A DNA stretch of 64,000 bases from Halobacteriales archaeon QS_4_69_34 (GTDB taxonomy: Archaea; Halobacteriota; Halobacteria; Halobacteriales; Halococcaceae), in the NCBI GenBank assembly GCA_003021045.1, contig PXRN01000010.1, positions 1 through 64,000 on the forward strand. Direction: 5' to 3'. Below, one piece after another: positions 34,561 to 43,834 of the stretch. Every line of letters starts with the position of its first letter. Positions within the stretch are counted from its first letter, which is position 1. Made by a program: the position numbers and the translations under genes. The notes under the pieces are model-generated. The model saw only the letters and a program-made list of their open reading frames with translations. It ran no database searches and was not told where the DNA came from.

Positions 34561-36073
34561 CGTGGTCGAGGAACGGTTCGGCGCTGAACGGTTCGTCGGT
34601 GGCGCGCTCGATCAGCTCGGGCGTCGTGTAGCGCTGGCCGTGGCGGTGGACCCGCTCGGTGAGCCACTCGTGCAGCGGGCCGAACTCGGCCTCGCGGACC
34701 TGTCCATCCAAATCGTCGAGATCGCGCTCGGCGGCCGCGTGGAGCTGGGCGGCGAGCACGCTCCCCAGCGAGTAGGTCGGGAAGTAGCCGAAGGAGCCGT
34801 GCGACCAGTGGATGTCCTGGAGACAGCCCTCGCTGTCGGCGTCGGGTCGCACCCCCAGATACTCGTCCATCTTCTCGTTCCAGACCCGGGGGACCTCCGC
34901 GACGTCAAGGTCGCCACGAATCAGGTCGCGCTCGATCTCGAAGCGGAGCACGATGTGCATGTGGTAGGTGAGCTCGTCGGCTTCGACTCGAACGAGGTTG
35001 TCCTCGTAGACCCGATTTGCGACCTCGTAGCACTCTCGCGGGCCGGCATCCACGTCCGGGAAACGCTCGCGCACGCGGGGAGCGAACAGCTCCCAGAACG
35101 CCTCCGACCGGCCGACGTGGTTCTCCCACAGCCGCGACTGGGACTCGTGGACGCTCAGATCCCGGTTTTCCCCGAGCGGCGTTCCGTACCCGTCGTCGGG
35201 CAGCCCGTGCGTGTAGGTCGCGTGGCCGAACTCGTGGATCGTCGACATGAGCGCGCCGAGCGGGTCGCTCTCGTCGAAGCGGGTCGTCACGCGCGCGTCG
35301 AACGGCGTCCCCGTCGAGAAGGGGTGGGGCGCGGTGTCGAGCCGGCCCCGCTCCCAGTCGTAGCCCAAGGTATCGAGCGCGTCGCGCGCGAGCGCCTCCT
35401 GTGCGTCGGCGTCGTAGCTCCCCGTGAACGGATCGGCGAGCTCGACGTCGCTGTCGCTCACCCGCTCGATCAGCGGCACGAGCTCCTCGCGGAGGGTCTC
35501 GAGGATCCGTTCGGCAGTATCGAGGTCCAGGTACGGCTCGTAGTCCTCGAACAGCACTTCGTAGGGCGGCCGGTCGGGATCGACGTGCTCCGCGTACTCC
35601 CGTTTGAGTGCGACCAGCTCTTCGAGGACGGGCGCGAAGGAATCGAACTCGTCCTCGGCTTTGGCCTCCTCCCAGACCGGCAGCGCCTCGCTCGTGGTTC
35701 GAGAGATCGCCTCGACCAGCTCGGTGGGAACCCGGGCGGCGCGCTCGTGCTGGCGGCGCACCTCCCGGACGACGGCGGCCCGCTCGCCGCTGGGCTCGTC
35801 GGCATCGGTATCGCCGGTGTCGGCCGCGGGGGCCGCTCCCGAGAGCTCGTCGAGCAGTTCGCCCGTCCGGTCGTCGGTGAGGAGGTCGTGACGCACCGCC
35901 GAGAGCGCCGCGAGCTGGCGCGAGCGCGCCGGCGTGCCGCCCTCGGGCATCATCACCTCCTGATCCCAATGGAGCACGCTCGCCGCGTCCCCGACGCCGG
36001 CGATGCGCCCGTAGCGTTCGAGCAGCTCCTCGTAGGCGTCCGGCGTCTCCGTCGTCGCGGCCTCCGTTGCCAT
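34526..36073 (-). CDS. Carboxypeptidase M32 (thermostable carboxypeptidase 1 type)
   Basis: The 515-residue metallopeptidase belongs to family M32. The zinc motif HEFGHATYTHGLPDD is at about residue 265-280 and the third ligand lies in ENRDLSVHESQSRLWENHVG; DPLGALMSTIHEFGHA, HIVLRFEIERDLIRGDL, IHWSHGSFGYFPTYSLG also match. It removes C-terminal residues from peptides in the cytosol. Length fits the family (about 500). ATG 36073 is supported by an ATTGATAG box about 27 bases upstream. It stands alone. Confidence 0.94.
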   Translation of the reverse strand: MATEAATTETPDAYEELLERYGRIAGVGDAASVLHWDQEVMMPEGGTPARSRQLAALSAVRHDLLTDDRTGELLDELSGAAPAADTGDTDADEPSGERAAVVREVRRQHERAARVPTELVEAISRTTSEALPVWEEAKAEDEFDSFAPVLEELVALKREYAEHVDPDRPPYEVLFEDYEPYLDLDTAERILETLREELVPLIERVSDSDVELADPFTGSYDADAQEALARDALDTLGYDWERGRLDTAPHPFSTGTPFDARVTTRFDESDPLGALMSTIHEFGHATYTHGLPDDGYGTPLGENRDLSVHESQSRLWENHVGRSEAFWELFAPRVRERFPDVDAGPRECYEVANRVYEDNLVRVEADELTYHMHIVLRFEIERDLIRGDLDVAEVPRVWNEKMDEYLGVRPDADSEGCLQDIHWSHGSFGYFPTYSLGSVLAAQLHAAAERDLDDLDGQVREAEFGPLHEWLTERVHRHGQRYTTPELIERATDEPFSAEPFLDHVETKFGALYDL

Positions 36074-36096
36074 GTTCGAAGGTGGGTCCCGACGGC

Positions 36097-36104
36097 CTAT
36101 CAAT
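36097..36104 (-). promoter_or_regulatory. TATA-like box of the carboxypeptidase gene
   Basis: ATTGATAG on the minus strand, about 27 bases before ATG 36073. Confidence 0.5.
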
Positions 36105-36307
36105 CCCTCCCCTCGCGGCGTCCCCGAGGGCGACCCGCCGGCGTTCAGGACGCCGGTCGCGTTCGACGTCGCGCGGCACGTTCGGGTACGTGCGACGTTT
36201 TCGGACGCTGCACCGTCCTTCGGTGGCCAGGAGCGGCCACCGACGCCGCCAGCGCGCTCGCCGCAAGCCACAGGTTCAAACGTCAGCCGACCCGAATCAG
36301 AGCCGGT

Positions 36308-36535
36308 ATGGCAACGACCGAGCGCAGCCAGTCCGAATCGATGCAAGGCGAACTGACCGAAGTGGACTCGGAGGCCAGCGACGTTATCGCCCTCGCCGCG
36401 GGGCTCTCGGTGCTGCTCTCGCTGTACGAGTTCTACGTCCGGGACAACAGGGACCGGGGCATCTTCGTCGGCCACTGGGCGCCGACGATCCTCGCGTTCG
36501 CCACCTACCTCCGCGAGCGGCGGCGGGACCAGTGA
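36308..36535 (+). CDS. Small haloarchaeal protein with LYEFYxRxNRxRGIFVGHW module
   Basis: The 75-residue protein has a polar N-terminus (MATTERSQSESMQGELTEVD) and a conserved half: AAGLSVLLSLYEFYVRDNRD, then RGIFVGHWAPTILAFATYLRE. The half is hydrophobic with a charged middle and may sit at the membrane. The same module forms the C-terminus of the next gene, so the two arose by duplication. The stop overlaps the next start (GTGA), which implies co-translation. Function unknown. Confidence 0.82.
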   Translation: MATTERSQSESMQGELTEVDSEASDVIALAAGLSVLLSLYEFYVRDNRDRGIFVGHWAPTILAFATYLRERRRDQ

Positions 36536-37185
36536 CTCCCTCGATCCGGACGTTCCCGCGCGGCGACGTCCTCACCGTCGACCCGGGGACGCCCGTCGCG
36601 GAGCTGGCCGCGCGGATGGACCGCGAGGACGTCGGGTTCGTGGTCGTCACCGAGGGCGACCGGCCGGTCGGGACCGTCAGCGACCGCGACGTGGCCACCC
36701 GCGTCGCGGGCGAGGGCCACGACCCATCGGAGCTGGCCGCACGCGAGGTCATGGACGAGGAGGTCCACACGGCCGACGCCGACGCGGGCGTCTTCGAGGT
36801 CCTCGAACAGCTGTCCGAAGCCGGGGTGCGCCGGCTGGTGGCGGTAGACGACGACGGCACGGTCGCGGGGATCGTCACGCTCGACGATTTCCTCGTGCTC
36901 CTGACCCGCGAATTCGACCGGCTCTCGGCGGTCGTCGAGAGTCAGGTCCCCGATTACCGCAAGGAGAGTCCGACGATCCCGGTGTTGGACCGCGGCCCGG
37001 GATCGGGGGCCGGGACGGAACCGGAGCCGGCCGACGCCGTCACCCTCGGGGCCGCAGCTTCCGTGTTGCTCTCGCTGTACGAGTTCTACCGCGGCAACAG
37101 GGACCGGGGCATCTTCGTCGGTCACTGGCCGCCGACGATCCTCGCGTTCGCCACCTACCTCAGGAAGCGCCGGAAGAACGAATAG
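36532..37185 (+). CDS. CBS-domain pair fused to the LYEFYxRxNRxRGIFVGHW module
   Basis: GTG 36532 overlaps the upstream stop by four bases and begins a 217-residue protein. Residues about 5-60 (VLTVDPGTPVAELAARMDRE, VGTVSDRDVATRV) and about 70-130 (AREVMDEEVHTADADAGVFE, VAGIVTLDDFLVLL) are the two CBS motifs, which probably bind adenylates. After a Gly/Pro linker (about 150-168) the last about 48 residues repeat the upstream small protein (AASVLLSLYEFYRGNRDRGI, then FVGHWPPTILAFATYLRKRR). CBS pairs here could sense energy state and act through the shared module, which is inference. Confidence 0.85.
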   Translation: MTPSIRTFPRGDVLTVDPGTPVAELAARMDREDVGFVVVTEGDRPVGTVSDRDVATRVAGEGHDPSELAAREVMDEEVHTADADAGVFEVLEQLSEAGVRRLVAVDDDGTVAGIVTLDDFLVLLTREFDRLSAVVESQVPDYRKESPTIPVLDRGPGSGAGTEPEPADAVTLGAAASVLLSLYEFYRGNRDRGIFVGHWPPTILAFATYLRKRRKNE

Positions 37186-37271
37186 CCGAACGCCGCCGAC
37201 CGTTCCACTCGCGGGCGGCTACCGCCGCCGCGATTTCGCGCCGAATCGAACGACGATCGCCGCTCGGGTGG

Positions 37272-38468
37272 CTACCACGATTCGGCCGCGTTCCGATAGA
37301 TCCGGTAGCACCGCTCGACGGCGTCGATCGAGACGCTTTCCGTCCTCGTGTGGGCCTCGCCCGGCTCCGCCGCCCCGCAGACGACGCAGGTCGCTCCCTC
37401 CGCCGCGAGCCAGCCGGCGTCGGTCGCGTGGGGTTTCGTGACCAGTTCGGGCTCGCCGTCCTGTGCGCCGGCGGCGGCCTCCCGGACCAGCCCGGCGAAC
37501 GCCTCGTCCTCACAGGCCATCGGCGGGAGGTCCTGATCGACGGTCCACGCGACGCTCCCGTCCTCGAGGCGTTCCAGCGGCGCCCGCTCGCCGGGTACCG
37601 TGCGCTCGTCGACGGTGAGCGTGCAGGTCTCCGGAATCACGTTCCACGCCGAGCCGCCCTCGATTCCGGTGACGGCGACGCTCCCGGCGAGGGACTCGCC
37701 GAGCACCGTCGCACGCGGCGCGTCGAGGTCCCTGAGGGTTTCGACGGCCTCGCAGGCGCGGTGAATCGCGTTCTCGCCGGCAGCGGGCTCGCTGGCGTGG
37801 GCGGCCACCCCCCGGGCCTCGACGGTGCTCGCGCGCCGGCCCTTGTGGGCGACCGCGACGTCGGTCACGCCGTCGCTGCGTTTCGCTCGTGACGAGCCGT
37901 CGCTCGCGTTGCTCGCAGAGACGCCGGGCGTGGAGTAGCCCGTCGAGCCCTCGCCGACGATGGCGTACTCGGGCACGAATCCCGCCGCGATGGCGTGGCG
38001 CGCGCCCTCGCCGCCCAGCTCCTCGCCGACGAAGCTGGCGAAAGTGAGTTCGCGGGCGGGGCCGGGATCGGCGTCCCGGAAAGCACACATCGCCGCCGCG
38101 AGCGAGCCCTTCATGTCGGCCGCGCCGCGGCCGTGGAGCCGGCCGTCGCGCTCCTCGACGACGTATTCGCCCTCGCCGTCGATCTGCGAGCTGTCGGGCG
38201 CGACGACATCGTGGTGGCCGACCAGCGCGAGCGTCTCGGCCCCGTCGTCGCGTGTGCGCTCCGTACCGTCGGCTCCCCGTTCCCGTCGTGCGAGGACGTT
38301 CCCCGCCGCGTCGCGGGTCACGGCCGCGTCCGTGTGCTCGCGGAGCCACGCCGCGATGGCGTCGCCGGCCCGCGTCTCGTCGTCGTGGCTCGGGATCGAG
38401 ACGAGTTCGCGCGCGAGGCCGGCCGGATCGGTCGCCTCGGCAGCGTCGGTCGGGGCGCCGTCGGACAT
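37272..38468 (-). CDS. M20-family peptidase/deacylase (ArgE/DapE type)
   Basis: The 398-residue metallohydrolase has the M20 pattern: ALVGHHDVVAPD (first metal ligands), GRGAADMKGSLAAAMCAF (bridging Asp), SFVGEELGGEGARHAI (catalytic and metal Glu), AHASEPAAGENAIHRA (dimerisation-domain His) and a final TRTESVSIDAVERCYRIY with the last ligand region. It should hydrolyse an N-acyl amino acid or succinyl-diaminopimelate; the acyl substrate is not clear. A short segment near residues 184-202 (SNASDGSSRAKRSDGVTD) looks inserted. ATG 38468 gives MSDGAPTDAAEA. It stands alone beside a palindrome-rich gap. Confidence 0.85.
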   Translation of the reverse strand: MSDGAPTDAAEATDPAGLARELVSIPSHDDETRAGDAIAAWLREHTDAAVTRDAAGNVLARRERGADGTERTRDDGAETLALVGHHDVVAPDSSQIDGEGEYVVEERDGRLHGRGAADMKGSLAAAMCAFRDADPGPARELTFASFVGEELGGEGARHAIAAGFVPEYAIVGEGSTGYSTPGVSASNASDGSSRAKRSDGVTDVAVAHKGRRASTVEARGVAAHASEPAAGENAIHRACEAVETLRDLDAPRATVLGESLAGSVAVTGIEGGSAWNVIPETCTLTVDERTVPGERAPLERLEDGSVAWTVDQDLPPMACEDEAFAGLVREAAAGAQDGEPELVTKPHATDAGWLAAEGATCVVCGAAEPGEAHTRTESVSIDAVERCYRIYRNAAESW

Positions 38469-38580
38469 ACCGCGTGCTCGACCGACGACGGCATATATAC
38501 TGTCGGTCGGAAGTCCGTGGACACACGATGGAGCAAATCGGGAGACGACGAGGGGAGAGCCACGACCCGCTTCGCGATCT

Positions 38581-38612
38581 TTTCCGACCGACAGTATCCT
38601 ATCGGTCGGAAA
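38581..38612. repeat. 11-bp-arm palindrome in the M20/PINc intergenic gap
   Basis: TTTCCGACCGA (38581-38591) and TCGGTCGGAAA (38602-38612) are exact reverse complements around a 10-base spacer. Related half-sites lie at 38499 and 38684 and at 47713 and 47801. Confidence 0.7.
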
Positions 38613-38767
38613 CGGTCGCGAAACGGCCTCACGGTTCCCGGTCTCCATCCGTCGATCAGCTTCGCCGTGTGCCCCACGGGTATCCGACCGACAGTACGAG
38701 TCCGGCGGCACCGATCGGTGAACCGGGCGGGGGCCGAGCGGCCCGACGGGTCCGACCGGGTTGGACA

Positions 38768-38775
38768 TTCTTATG
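38768..38775 (+). promoter_or_regulatory. TATA-like box of the PINc-ATPase gene
   Basis: TTCTTATG is centred about 27 bases before ATG 38799 and fits a leaderless transcript. Confidence 0.6.
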
Positions 38776-38798
38776 GGCGTTCGCCTCCGCTGTGCGAT

Positions 38799-40709
38799 AT
38801 GAACGTCCTACCGGACACCAGCGCCGTCGTCGACGGGCGGGTGTCCGAGCGGATCGACTCGGGGGAGTTCGCCGGCGCGACCGTCCACGTCCCCGAGGCC
38901 GTCGTCGCCGAGCTCGAAGCCCAGGCCAACGCCGGCGAGAACTCGGGTTGGCGGGGGTTAGCGGAGCTGCAGGAGCTGGCCGACCGCGCCGCCGACGGCG
39001 AGATCGGGCTCGAGTACGTCGGCCGCCGGCCCGAGGCGGGCGAGCGGGACCGGGCCGCCGAGGGCGCGATCGACGCGCTCGTCCGCGAGCTGGCCGCCGA
39101 GTTCGACGCGACGCTGCTCACGAGCGACCGCGTCCAGAGCGAGGTCGCCCGGGCGCGCGGGCTGGCGGTCGAGTACGTCGCGCCCGAGGTCCGCGCGGTC
39201 GAGGAGCTGGGCATCGAGGACTTCTTCGAGGAGGGAACGATGAGCGTCCACCTCAAAAGCGGCGTCCCGGCGATGGCCAAGCGCGGCTCGGTCGGCGAGA
39301 TGGCCTTCGAGGCGATCGACGACGGGGAGCTGACCGACGAGCAGCTGGAGGGGTGGATCGAGGAGATCGAGGCCGCCGCGGTCGCCGCAGAGGACGGGTT
39401 CGTCGAGCTCGACGAGCCGGGCATGCGGATCGTCCAGCTCCGGAACTACCGTATCGCGGTCGCCGAACCGCCCTTCGCCGACGGGCTCGAGATCACGGCG
39501 GTACGACCGGTCGTGCGGACCGAACTCGACGACTACGCCTACGCCGACGAGCTCCGGGGTCGCCTGCTCGAACGCCAGCGGGGCGTGCTCGTCGCGGGTG
39601 CGCCAGGCGCAGGCAAGTCGACGCTCGCCCAGGCCGTCGCGGGCTCTCTCGCGGACGCGGACTTCTCGGTGAAGACGATGGAGAAGCCCCGCGACCTCCA
39701 GGTCGATCCCGAGGTCACCCAGTACACCGCGCTCGACGGCCGGATGGCGAAGACCGCGGACGCCCTCCTGATGGTCCGGCCCGACTACACGATCTACGAC
39801 GAGGTCAGGAAGACCGAGGACTTCTCGGTGTTCGCGGACATGCGCCTCGCCGGCGTGGGCATGGTCGGCGTCGTCCACGCGACCCGGGCGATCGACGCGC
39901 TCCAGCGGCTCGTCGGCCGAGTCGAGCTGGGGATGATCCCGCAGGTCACGGACACGGTGGTGTTCGTCGAGACCGGCGAGATCACGACCGTCTACGACGT
40001 GGCGACCGAGGTCAAGGTGCCCGAGGGACTGATGGAGGAGGACCTCGCCCGTCCCGTCATTGTGGTGCGTGACTTCGAGACGGGCACGCCGGAGTACGAG
40101 ATCTACTCGTTCAACCGGCAGGTCGTCACCGTCGAGGTCGGCGAGGGCGGAGGGGGGAGCGACAGCGGCGTCGACCGGATCGCCAAGGGCGAGATCGAGC
40201 GGGAGGTCCGCTCGATCGCGCGCGGCGGGGTCGACGTCGAGCTCGTGGGCCCGAACACCGCCGTCGTCTACGTCGAGGAGGCCGACATCTCGACGGTGAT
40301 CGGCAAGGGCGGCGGACGCATCACCGACGTCGAGAACCGGCTGGGCATCGATATCGACGTCCGCACCTTCGAGGAGCGCCCCGGACGGGGCGGCAGCAGC
40401 GGTGCTGGCGGCAGAGCGAGCGGCGGTAGCGACACCGGTGGGGCGGCTGGCGCGGGCGGTGCCGGCGGCAGCGGCCGATCGGGTGGCCGGGGCGAGATCG
40501 TCACGCCGGAGATCACCTCCCGGCACGTCGTCATCCCCCTCGAAGGGCACGCCGGCGAGACGGTCGAGATACAGGCCGACGGCGAGTACCTGTTCACGGC
40601 GACCGTCTCGCGCGGCGGCGAGGTGCAGGTCTCGCGCGGCAGCGCCATCGCCGAGGAGCTCGAACGGGCCGTCGACCGGGGTCGCCAGATCACGGTCGCG
40701 CCGTCGTAG
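38799..40709 (+). CDS. PIN domain-ATPase-KH domain protein (COG1855 type)
   Basis: The 636-residue protein starts with a PIN nuclease-like domain (MNVLPDTSAVVDGRVSERID, then acidic residues and LLTSDRVQSEVARARG; about 1-140). Residues about 255-430 form a PilT/VirB11-like ATPase with Walker A VAGAPGAGKSTLAQAVAG and YDEVRKTEDFSVFADMRLAG plus MVGVVHATRAIDALQRLVGR. A KH-type RNA-binding domain follows (about 485-535: EEADISTVIGKGGGRITDVE, the GxxG loop being GKGG), then a Gly/Ser linker and a C-terminal beta domain. The combination suggests RNA handling, but the biological role of this archaeal family is unproven. Full-length and with a good promoter. Confidence 0.9.
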   Translation: MNVLPDTSAVVDGRVSERIDSGEFAGATVHVPEAVVAELEAQANAGENSGWRGLAELQELADRAADGEIGLEYVGRRPEAGERDRAAEGAIDALVRELAAEFDATLLTSDRVQSEVARARGLAVEYVAPEVRAVEELGIEDFFEEGTMSVHLKSGVPAMAKRGSVGEMAFEAIDDGELTDEQLEGWIEEIEAAAVAAEDGFVELDEPGMRIVQLRNYRIAVAEPPFADGLEITAVRPVVRTELDDYAYADELRGRLLERQRGVLVAGAPGAGKSTLAQAVAGSLADADFSVKTMEKPRDLQVDPEVTQYTALDGRMAKTADALLMVRPDYTIYDEVRKTEDFSVFADMRLAGVGMVGVVHATRAIDALQRLVGRVELGMIPQVTDTVVFVETGEITTVYDVATEVKVPEGLMEEDLARPVIVVRDFETGTPEYEIYSFNRQVVTVEVGEGGGGSDSGVDRIAKGEIEREVRSIARGGVDVELVGPNTAVVYVEEADISTVIGKGGGRITDVENRLGIDIDVRTFEERPGRGGSSGAGGRASGGSDTGGAAGAGGAGGSGRSGGRGEIVTPEITSRHVVIPLEGHAGETVEIQADGEYLFTATVSRGGEVQVSRGSAIAEELERAVDRGRQITVAPS

Positions 40710-40874
40710 ACGCGATCGCGCCCGGAGACGACGCCCGAGGGTCGTACACCGCGGCTGTCCGGTTTCGAGGTGATCGCAGCGACGGCGATCGGGGGCGAGC
40801 GGCTCCTGCGAGCGACCGATCTACAGGGAAGCGGGCCGGAACCACTATGGGCGCACGATTCGGACGCGGACCCG

Positions 40875-42236
40875 ATGGAGGTGTTCGGGTCGAGCGGCGT
40901 CCGCGGCGTGGTGGGCGAAGACCTCACGCCGACGTTCGTCCTCCGCGTGGCGACCGCGGCGGGCACGGTCTGGGAAGCCGAGCGCGCCGCCGTGGCCCGT
41001 GACACCCGCCATACGGGAGGGATGCTGGCCGACGCCGCGGCCGCGGGGCTGGCGCGTGTCGGCAGCGACGTCGACAGGTTGGGCGTGGTGCCGACCCCGG
41101 CCGCACAGCTCTACGCCGAGCGCAGCGGTATCCCGGTGGTGGTGATCACTGCCTCGCACAACCCCCCGGAGTACAACGGCGTGAAGCTCGTCGGGAACGA
41201 CGGGATCGAGCTGTCGATCGCCGCGCTGGAGCGGATCGAGGGGCGTCTCGCGGGGGCGGCCGCCGGCGCGCGCTGGGACGCGGTGGGCGAGCGGCGAACC
41301 GTCGAGGGCGTCGGCCGACGCTACATCGAGGCGGTATGCGGAGCGGTCGACCGCGAACGGATCGCCGACGCCGCTCTCACCGTGGCGCTCGATCCCGGCC
41401 ACGGCGCGGGCGCGCTGACGTCTCCCGAACTACTCCGCGAGCTGGGCTGTCGAGTCCTCACGGTCAACGCCCACCCGGACGGGCACTTCCCCGGGCGCGA
41501 TCCCGAGCCCGTCCCCGAGCACCTCGGCGATCTCCGACGGCTCGTCCGGACGTCGGAGGCCGACCTCGGAGTGGCCCACGACGGCGACGCCGACCGCGCG
41601 ATCTTCGTCGACGAGCGCGGCGAGTACATCGAGGGCGACGCGACGTTCGCGGCGCTCGCGGCCGCCGAACTCGGTCGGGGCGACACCGTGGTTTCGGCGG
41701 TGACGGCCTCACAGCGTCTCGTCGACCTCACCGAGCGGGTCGGCGCGACCCTCGAACGGATACCCGTCGGGAGCACGCGCATCATCTCGCGGGTACGCGA
41801 GCTCGACGCCGCGGGCGAGAGCGTCCCGATCGCCGGCGAGGGCAACGGCGGCGTCCTCTTTCCGGCCTACCGGCTCGCGCGCGACGGGGCCTACGCCGCC
41901 GCGCGCTTTCTCGAACTCGTCGCCGAGCGGCCGGCGAGCGAGGTCGTCGGCAGGTTCGCCGGCTACCACAACGTCCGGACGACCGTCGGCTACGAGGACG
42001 ACGCCGAGCGGGCGGCGATCCTCGCGGCCGCCGAGCGCCACGCCGCGTCGAGCTCCGGGGAACTGGACGCGACCGACGGCTACCGACTTGACTTCGGCGA
42101 CGCGTGGGTGCTCGCGCGCGCGAGCGGGACCGAACCCCTCGTCCGGGTGTACGCCGAGGCGCGCGAGAAAGCGCGCGCCGGCGGGCTGGCCGAGGAGATG
42201 CGGGCGGCGCTCGAAGCCGGCAGGGACGAGGAGTGA
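40875..42236 (+). CDS. Phosphoglucosamine mutase / phosphomannomutase family protein
   Basis: The 453-residue alpha-D-phosphohexomutase shows the starting motif MEVFGSSGVRGVVGEDLTPT, the phosphoserine loop VVVITASHNPPEYNGVKL, the metal loop VAHDGDADRAIFVDERG, the sugar-binding loop AGEGNGGVLFPAYRLARDG and the phosphate loop RASGTEPLVRVYAEA. It moves phosphate between C1 and C6 of a hexose. The catalytic serine is in TASHNP. Which hexose is used (glucosamine, mannose or glucose) cannot be decided from sequence alone. Length is typical (about 450). ATG 40875 begins the first motif. Confidence 0.9.
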   Translation: MEVFGSSGVRGVVGEDLTPTFVLRVATAAGTVWEAERAAVARDTRHTGGMLADAAAAGLARVGSDVDRLGVVPTPAAQLYAERSGIPVVVITASHNPPEYNGVKLVGNDGIELSIAALERIEGRLAGAAAGARWDAVGERRTVEGVGRRYIEAVCGAVDRERIADAALTVALDPGHGAGALTSPELLRELGCRVLTVNAHPDGHFPGRDPEPVPEHLGDLRRLVRTSEADLGVAHDGDADRAIFVDERGEYIEGDATFAALAAAELGRGDTVVSAVTASQRLVDLTERVGATLERIPVGSTRIISRVRELDAAGESVPIAGEGNGGVLFPAYRLARDGAYAAARFLELVAERPASEVVGRFAGYHNVRTTVGYEDDAERAAILAAAERHAASSSGELDATDGYRLDFGDAWVLARASGTEPLVRVYAEAREKARAGGLAEEMRAALEAGRDEE

Positions 42237-42293
42237 ATCGTGCCGAAGCTTCGAGTTTCCGGCGGCTCCGTGCCGACGGATCGGCGTCGTCGG

Positions 42294-42515
42294 CTACTCG
42301 CTCGCCAGATGGTCGTTGAGACGACCGAGTTCGATCACCGCGCCGAGAAGGAGACCGATGATCACGACGACCAGCCCGGCGACCACGGGCCAGTATCCGT
42401 TGTCGAACATCTCCATCCGCGGGACGGTGCCGTTGATCGTCATCACGCCCCCTGCCAGGAGCATCATCAATCCGGCGATCAGGGGAATCGCGGTGGTCGA
42501 TCGCATCGCGCCCAT
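42294..42515 (-). CDS. Small two-helix membrane protein
   Basis: The 73-residue protein has two clear hydrophobic helices (AIPLIAGLMMLLAGGVMTIN and WPVVAGLVVVIIGLLLGAV) joined by a PRMEMFDNGY loop and ends in a charged tail (ELGRLNDHLASE). The start may be ATG 42515 or the ATG three codons later. It is convergent with the mutase gene. Function unknown. Confidence 0.7.
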   Translation of the reverse strand: MGAMRSTTAIPLIAGLMMLLAGGVMTINGTVPRMEMFDNGYWPVVAGLVVVIIGLLLGAVIELGRLNDHLASE

Positions 42516-42658
42516 ATCCGAACGGACGACACACTCTCACAAAAAGTCTCCCCGGGACGTCGACCGGCGGCCGGATCGTGGCACGGAGTGTCGTGTTCGG
42601 GTGCTCCACCGGAGAACCGCGCGCACGCCCCCTTCCCCTCAGTATCGTCGGGGCACGG

Positions 42659-43834
42659 TTACGGCTCGGGGTACTCGGATAGCCCCTCCTCCAGCCGCTC
42701 GCGCTCCGCGCGGGCCGCTTCGAGATCGCGTTCGACCCTGCCGTCCGCGAGGCGCTCGCGCTCGCCGGGGTCGAGTGCGGCCCGCGCCCGGGCGGCCCCG
42801 CGCAGGCGCTCGTAGTCCTCCTCGCGCGTCAGGTCGCGCACGTCCCGGAGCTGGGCGACGACGTCCGGTGGCGCGAATCGCCCGACGACCGAGACGAGTT
42901 CCCGACACCGCCACCGGAGCTCGTCGGCCGGTGGCGGCGGCCACCCGATCTCGAGGGGAGCGGCGTCGATCCGCTCTAAGACCGTTCGCCGGGTGGCGAT
43001 CCGGCGCTTCAGCTCGCTCGGTGCCTCGACGTGGTGGTCGAGCTTCGGGATCGAGTACTCGGCGTACTCGAGCAGTCGGGGCAGCGGCTCGGTGCCCGCC
43101 GTGCTCGTCTCGACGTACTCGACCACCTCGGTCGGCGGCGTGTCGAGCGACACCAACGGGAAGGCCCCGGCAGCGTCGAGGAGCGAGAAGAGCTCGCGGG
43201 CGCTCGCCTCGCGCCGGAAGTCGGCGAAGGCGTCGCGGACGGCATCGTCGTAGGCCGCGATCGGCGCTTCGAGCGCCTCGACGGGGGCGTCGAGATCGGC
43301 CGCCCCCAGCTCACGGAGCCGTTCGAGTTCGTCGATCCGGTCGTCCAGCTCGGCGAGGCGCTCCCGGACCGCCCGGCGGGCATTTTTATATGCCTCGTGG
43401 GCGCTCGCGCGCTCGTCGAGCCGGGCGGCGAGGTCGGCGGCGGGCGCGAGCGCCTCGCGGGCGGCCGCGAAGTCCGACTCGCTCAGGCGGCGCTCGTCGA
43501 GGCGCTCCTCGGCAGTCTCGAAGGTTCCGCGGCGCGGGAGGTCCTCGGGAAGCTCCGCGACGAACGTAGCGAAGCGGTCCTCGAACTCGACGAACGCCGC
43601 GAAGTCGCCCGTTCCGGTGGCCCGATCCTCGTATCGATCGAACAGGCCCGTCGCCCGGTCGTGGGCCGCAGCGACCGCTTCGAGGTCGTCCGCGCCGACC
43701 GCGGCGACGCGCTCCGTGGCGGCGTCGCGCGCCTCGGCGGCGTCGTCGAGCGCGGCGATCAGCTCGTCGGTCCCGCTGTCCCGCGCATCCCTGCCGCCCG
43801 TGGCGTCCGCTCCGTTCGCGCTCGTTCCGCTCAT
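42659..43834 (-). CDS. Coiled-coil hypothetical protein
   Basis: The 391-residue protein is almost wholly Ala/Glu/Arg/Leu-rich with heptad-like stretches (for example [20 protein letters not shown] and [18 protein letters not shown]), so extended coiled coils are likely. A less charged centre ([40 protein letters not shown]) may fold. The start overlaps the stop of hisI by four bases, so the pair is translated together. I think it matches a haloarchaeal DUF family (DUF7118-like) but am not certain. Function unknown. Confidence 0.75.
   Translation of the reverse strand: MSGTSANGADATGGRDARDSGTDELIAALDDAAEARDAATERVAAVGADDLEAVAAAHDRATGLFDRYEDRATGTGDFAAFVEFEDRFATFVAELPEDLPRRGTFETAEERLDERRLSESDFAAAREALAPAADLAARLDERASAHEAYKNARRAVRERLAELDDRIDELERLRELGAADLDAPVEALEAPIAAYDDAVRDAFADFRREASARELFSLLDAAGAFPLVSLDTPPTEVVEYVETSTAGTEPLPRLLEYAEYSIPKLDHHVEAPSELKRRIATRRTVLERIDAAPLEIGWPPPPADELRWRCRELVSVVGRFAPPDVVAQLRDVRDLTREEDYERLRGAARARAALDPGERERLADGRVERDLEAARAERERLEEGLSEYPEP

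Larger units (their letters stand above)
38469..38798. promoter_or_regulatory. Intergenic region with repeated ACTGTCGGTCGG motif and palindrome
   Basis: This 330-base gap between the divergent M20 and PINc genes carries TACTGTCGGTCGGAA (38499-38513) and its reverse form CCGACCGACAGTA at 38585-38597 and 38684-38696. The middle copy is part of a larger palindrome. No gene is seen. The spacing near both start codons suggests operators or a dispersed repeat; TATA for the plus-strand gene is at 38768. Confidence 0.6.

Noticed and set aside
32183-36535. A single plus-strand open frame of 1450 codons.
   Set aside because: It runs antisense through the helicase and carboxypeptidase genes, which have clear motifs on the other strand. 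High GC leaves few stops. Only its last part (from 36308) is a real gene.
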